DNA of 64,000 nucleotides from Murimonas intestini (GTDB taxonomy: Bacteria > Bacillota > Clostridia > Lachnospirales > Lachnospiraceae), in the NCBI RefSeq assembly GCF_024622195.1, contig NZ_JANKBI010000004.1, forward strand, positions 248,001 to 312,000. The letters run 5' to 3'. Below, one piece after another: positions 60,654-64,000 of the stretch. Position numbers and translations under genes: made by a program. The notes beneath the pieces are model-generated. The model was not told where the DNA came from, searched no databases, and saw only the letters and a list, made by a program, of their open reading frames with translations. Position 1 is the first letter of the stretch; each line of letters begins with the position of its first letter.

Positions 60654-61958
60654 TTAAATAATTGAATAGAAATACAGCAGGCACACTGCTACAAGGATCC
60701 ACATTACAGGGCGGATCTCTTTAATTTTTCCAGATGCGATTTTCATGATCACATAAACAGGCAGGGCGGCACATATACCGTTTGCGATATTATTTCCAAA
60801 GATCGTAAATGCAATGCATACAAAGGCCGGAAACGCTTCTGTCATATCGTCAAAACGGATATTCTTCATGGCTCCCAGCATATTAATGCCAATGTACATA
60901 AGAACAGGAGCTGTGGCAGCCGATGGTATCATCAGCGCTACCGGCGCCAGTATCAGGGCAAGGGCAAAGAAAACCGATGTAAAGATAACTGTCAGCCCTG
61001 TCTTGCCTCCTGCCTCCACTCCTGCGGAGGATTCCAGGTATGTTGTCATACTGGGCATGCCAAACAGTGCACCGAAGCTTGTTGCCACTGCATCCACCTT
61101 AAAGCATTTATCGATTCCCGGAAGGTTTCCGTCCTTATCCAGATAACCGGCCTTAGCTCCCACGCCCAGAACTGTGCCGAAGGTGGAAAAGAAGTCAGGC
61201 ACAAACAGAGCGATCAAAAACGGGATATATGCAAAATTCAAAGCCCCTGTAAAATCAATGCGCATAAACTGCTCCCCGATATTAGCCGGCATAGTAAAGA
61301 GGCTCTCAGGCAGCTTTGTCACTCCAAATGGTATACCAACAAGTGTCGTCAGGGCAATAGCTATGATCATGTCACCGGGTACTTTCCTGGATTTCAGGAT
61401 GAGCAGGATCACAAATCCGATCACAGCCACTATAACTGTTGGTGCGGTCAGGTCACCGAAGCCCAGGCTTTTCTTTGCCTCATTGGCGATGATCAGTCCG
61501 CAGCTCTTAGCGCCCAGAAGCGCAATAAACAGGCCGATACCTGCGCTGACTGCATGCTTTAAGCTGACGGGGATGACCTTCACTACCGCCTCCCTCAGGC
61601 CCAGAAACGATATGGCAATGAACAGCACACCGCTCCAGAATATAACACCTGCCGCGATTTCAGGCGATATCCCGTCATTTGCGATCATGGCAGTCACGAT
61701 ACCCACGCTCCCCAGCCCCGGCGCCAGCGCAAAAGGCCTGTTCGTATAGAATGCCATGGCACAAGTCGTCAGGATGACAAGCAGTATTAATACAGTAAAC
61801 ATCACATGCTTATTAAGCCCTGCGGACTCCATCATATTCGGGACTGTAGCCAGCACATACGCCATAGTCACGAAGGTTGTGAGCCCGGCAAGCAGCTCGG
61901 TCCTCACATTTGTGTGGAACTCTGATAATTTAAATCTCTTCTCCAACCACTGTTTCAT
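60654..61958 (-). CDS. NCS2-family purine permease (AzgA type)
   Basis: A 434-residue transporter with about twelve to fourteen membrane helices, of the AzgA-like (GhxP/PbuG) branch of nucleobase:cation symporters. It has an N-terminal LLAGLTTFVTMAYVL, FALAPGLGS and the GMPSMTTYLESSAGVEAGGKTGL signature (quoted in part as GMPSMTTYLESS and GGKTGL). Adenine, guanine or hypoxanthine are the expected substrates; coupling with adenine deaminase favours adenine. The ATG follows AAGGAG. It is divergent from a LysR regulator. Confidence 0.92.
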   Translation of the reverse strand: MKQWLEKRFKLSEFHTNVRTELLAGLTTFVTMAYVLATVPNMMESAGLNKHVMFTVLILLVILTTCAMAFYTNRPFALAPGLGSVGIVTAMIANDGISPEIAAGVIFWSGVLFIAISFLGLREAVVKVIPVSLKHAVSAGIGLFIALLGAKSCGLIIANEAKKSLGFGDLTAPTVIVAVIGFVILLILKSRKVPGDMIIAIALTTLVGIPFGVTKLPESLFTMPANIGEQFMRIDFTGALNFAYIPFLIALFVPDFFSTFGTVLGVGAKAGYLDKDGNLPGIDKCFKVDAVATSFGALFGMPSMTTYLESSAGVEAGGKTGLTVIFTSVFFALALILAPVALMIPSAATAPVLMYIGINMLGAMKNIRFDDMTEAFPAFVCIAFTIFGNNIANGICAALPVYVIMKIASGKIKEIRPVMWILVAVCLLYFYSII

Positions 61959-62067
61959 CTGTCTCTCTCCTTGCTTTTATTTTCTCCTTGTATTTCCTTG
62001 CTTCTCAGCTGTAATCATTGTAAAATAAACATAATTGAAAGTCTAATTCATCTTAGCCATGACAGCG

Positions 62068-62082
62068 ATTCCAATTTGGAAT
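62068..62082. promoter_or_regulatory. LysR-type operator between the permease and LysR genes
   Basis: ATTCCAA-T-TTGGAAT is a perfect 7-bp inverted repeat with one central base. It contains a T-N11-A LysR box in the 198-nt divergent intergenic region. Confidence 0.55.
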
Positions 62083-62156
62083 AAGAAAACCGGCAAGTAA
62101 ATGAAATATTACGCAGCAGGATTCCATATACCCGGAATTTGAAAACGGAGATAACT

Positions 62157-63074
62157 ATGAATATACACGAACTGAACTATGTACTCTGTATCGCCAGGCA
62201 TCAGAATATCACAAAAGCAGCCCAGGAGCTCTACATATCCCAGCCCACTCTCAGCAAACACCTGCAGAAGCTGGAACGTGACCTGGGCTTAAAGCTGTTT
62301 AGCCGCGTGGATAACTGCTATATTCCCACACATGCAGGCAGAAGGTATATGGAATACGCTGCAAAAGTCCTGGCTCTGACCCAGGACTGGGAGCACGAGC
62401 GCCAGGACCTGCTCTCCTGCAACGACGGAGAATTAAATATAGCTATTCCGCTGATGCGCAGTTCCTGCATGATACCGCAGATCCTGCCGTCCTTCAGGAG
62501 ACAGCATCCCAATATCCGTGTCAACTTTCTTGAGGAGACACACGCCATCCAGGAACGGCTGCTGGACGATACCAGGATAGATTTTGCTATTTTCAGTGAG
62601 GACCGGCTTGACCCTAAGCTGGACAGCGAGATCCTTGGCTGTGAGCCTGTCCTTCTTGCCGTCTCCCCGGATCATCCCCTCGCGGCCGGGCACCCTGATT
62701 TTCTGGCTGCCGGAGGGAATTACCCCCTGCTGGACTGGACGATGATATCAGACGCTAAATTTATCCTTCATTTCCCGGAACAAAATACAGGCGCCATCAC
62801 ACAGCGCCTGCTTGAAAAACACCATATTAAACCAGGGATACCTTTTTATACCCGCAACACCCAGGCAGCGCTGCTGCTGGCCTCACAGAACCAGGGGATC
62901 TGTTTTGCCCCTGAGACTTATATCCGCAGCATGTCATTTGAGAGACCGCCTGTGTGCTTCTCACTTGGTGATGATGAAGCATTCACCACCACGATCCTGG
63001 CTTTCCGAAGAGGAGCGTACCTGACTGCCTACGCCCAGGACTTCATTTGTATTGCAAAAGAGTATTTCAGTTAA
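62157..63074 (+). CDS. LysR-family transcriptional regulator
   Basis: A 305-residue regulator with an N-terminal winged helix (NITKAAQELYISQPTLSKHLQKLERDLGLKLF, quoted as NITKAAQELYISQPTLSKHL) and a periplasmic-binding-like effector domain. The start at 62157 follows ACGGAG; the upstream TTG in frame would include the Shine-Dalgarno site in the coding region. It is divergent from the NCS2 permease/adenine deaminase unit, whose expression it probably controls through the inverted repeat at 62068-62082. Confidence 0.88.
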   Translation: MNIHELNYVLCIARHQNITKAAQELYISQPTLSKHLQKLERDLGLKLFSRVDNCYIPTHAGRRYMEYAAKVLALTQDWEHERQDLLSCNDGELNIAIPLMRSSCMIPQILPSFRRQHPNIRVNFLEETHAIQERLLDDTRIDFAIFSEDRLDPKLDSEILGCEPVLLAVSPDHPLAAGHPDFLAAGGNYPLLDWTMISDAKFILHFPEQNTGAITQRLLEKHHIKPGIPFYTRNTQAALLLASQNQGICFAPETYIRSMSFERPPVCFSLGDDEAFTTTILAFRRGAYLTAYAQDFICIAKEYFS

Positions 63075-63086
63075 TTTAGTGGAATA

Positions 63087-63773
63087 CTATGGGCGCTCCG
63101 GCATCTTGAAATCTGCCAGTGCCCTGTTCAGGAAATCATTGAAGGGTTTCATGACTGCACATATCTCTCCTGCTTTTCTTATAAATCCCTCCCCATCCAG
63201 AATATCTTCATCCGCTATGTATGCTTCCAGATACCAGCTCTTATATTTCAGATACTCAGCCTGGGGATGTTCTTTGTCATATCCGGCCGGAACGTTCTTC
63301 AGCGCATTTCCCTTTACCTCAAAAAGCTCCTTAAACTGCGGATCACTGATAATATTTTCCCATTCCTCACCATGTGCCGAGATATGATCCCTCACCATGG
63401 CCGTGGCATCCTTAAACATATCTGCAAAAAGCCCGCCTCCAAGGAAGGAGCGTCCGCCCGGCCTGATCACAAGAAAATATCCCACCGGGACAGGCAGCTT
63501 TCCCCTTGAGGAGATATTTGCGCGGAAACACGGGTTATACGGAGATTTATCCTTGCTGAATCTTGTATCTCTCACCAGTTTAAAGGTCAGATCTTTTGGC
63601 TCATGTCCCAAGACTGACGGGTCTGCCTTGCCGATCTCACAGATCAGCTCACCTGTCAGCTGAAGGAATTCCTCATTTGCCGCCCTGTATTCCTCCTTAT
63701 GCCCGTTATACCACTCTTTTGTATTATTTTTCTCTAAATCTGCCAGATACTCCAGCATTATCTTCGTATTCAA
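63087..63773 (-). CDS. DUF2461 domain-containing protein
   Basis: A 228-residue cytosolic protein of the DUF2461/TIGR02453 family, recognised by NNTKEWYNGHKEEY near the N-terminus, RDTRFSKDKSPYNPCFRA and PVGYFLVIRPGGRSFLGGG (partly quoted). The biochemical function is not known. The start is a TTG at 63773 with GGGGGA upstream, overlapping the stop of the preceding gene by 4 nt (TTGA), so translation is coupled. Confidence 0.88.
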   Translation of the reverse strand: MNTKIMLEYLADLEKNNTKEWYNGHKEEYRAANEEFLQLTGELICEIGKADPSVLGHEPKDLTFKLVRDTRFSKDKSPYNPCFRANISSRGKLPVPVGYFLVIRPGGRSFLGGGLFADMFKDATAMVRDHISAHGEEWENIISDPQFKELFEVKGNALKNVPAGYDKEHPQAEYLKYKSWYLEAYIADEDILDGEGFIRKAGEICAVMKPFNDFLNRALADFKMPERP

Positions 63774-64000
63774 TTTAATTCCCCCTCTGCGATTGTCTTA
63801 AATTCTTCTGATCCCAGAAATCCCTCTATCCACTCCCTTGCTTTTGGGCTGGTGCGGTAAAAAGGCATATCCCAGAATACAAATGACAGATCATCTACTT
63901 TTTCCATTGCTTCCTTGCATTTTTTGAGGATTCCCTCATTTCCCTTTTCCATCACTGTATACTCCAGCCTGGCAGGATTGAGCCTGTGGGTGGCTGCCGC
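63770..64000 (-). CDS. Unidentified protein, C-terminal fragment
   Basis: An open frame enters from the right edge and ends at 63770; about 76 residues are visible. The fragment contains HRLNPARLEYTVMEKG, then FVFWDMPFYRTSPKAREWIEGF and EEFKTIAEGELN at the end. I do not recognise the family from this tail. No start is needed within the window, although a GTG at 63955 is possible. It overlaps the DUF2461 start by 4 nt, indicating a shared operon. Confidence 0.7.
   Translation of the reverse strand, partial: AAATHRLNPARLEYTVMEKGNEGILKKCKEAMEKVDDLSFVFWDMPFYRTSPKAREWIEGFLGSEEFKTIAEGELN

Overview
The window looks like chromosome from a gut-type anaerobe of the Clostridia, most likely Lachnospiraceae. 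The clues are strong AGGAGG ribosome-binding sites, TTGACA/TATAAT promoters, a threonine T-box leader, an HprK/ROK glucokinase pair, YesMN and LacI/AraC-controlled sugar loci, a rubredoxin/flavodiiron oxygen-defence operon and dissimilatory-type asrABC. This placement is inferred from gene content; no rRNA or other marker gene is present. I saw no tRNA, rRNA, CRISPR array, prophage or insertion sequence.

Layout. 1-5.7 kb (minus): ftsH, then uvrC-hprK-glucokinase, the last running off the left edge. 5.9-9.2 kb (plus): a DUF1846 protein and pyrG behind a promoter and an intrinsic terminator that looks like an attenuator. 9.3-13.2 kb (minus): a GH13 alpha-glucosidase with a LacI-type operator, a repeat-bearing lipoprotein and a LacI regulator. 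13.5-16.1 kb (plus): a CBM9-like protein and nagBA. 16.2-22.7 kb (minus): DegV, flavodiiron protein, a 53-residue rubredoxin, a CDP-alcohol phosphotransferase, a GT2 glycosyltransferase and a two-component system. 22.8-30.8 kb: a sugar ABC importer operon with a URO-D-superfamily protein, divergent from YesM/YesN. 30.8-33.4 kb: aspA and a divergent LysR. 33.4-37.6 kb: two putative alpha-L-fucosidases (GH151-like and GH29) divergent from an AraC regulator. 37.7-41.3 kb: a heterodimeric ABC exporter. 41.5-49.8 kb (minus): sugar isomerase, split transketolase and FGGY kinase, with a LacI regulator, a nitroreductase and a DUF5060/apiosidase-like glycosidase upstream. 50.1-53.7 kb (plus): a Crp-type regulator and asrABC. 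53.7-58.4 kb (minus): MATE exporter, T-box-controlled thrS and a FUSC-type protein. 58.8-63.1 kb: adenine deaminase and NCS2 purine permease, divergent from a LysR. 63.1 kb to the end: DUF2461 and a partial gene.

How the genes fit together. Much of the window serves carbohydrate capture and breakdown: host-glycan sugars (fucosidases, NagBA), alpha-glucans (GH13), an imported sugar of unknown identity, and the 41-50 kb locus. That locus has the same reaction logic as the described transketolase route of D-apiose catabolism (isomerase, kinase, two-subunit transketolase) and sits beside an apiosidase-like glycosidase. It is my best candidate for an undescribed or newly placed pathway; its substrate is inferred, not proven.

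Two regulatory signals stand out. A GTGA-N6-TCAC site is centred exactly 41.5 bp upstream of the predicted asrABC start, next to a regulator whose recognition helix reads RETVSR. A PerR/Fur-like inverted repeat covers the predicted start of the rubredoxin/flavodiiron transcript. Small hairpin repeat elements recur in several intergenic regions, including a 132-bp unit with inverted ends inside the AraC leader.
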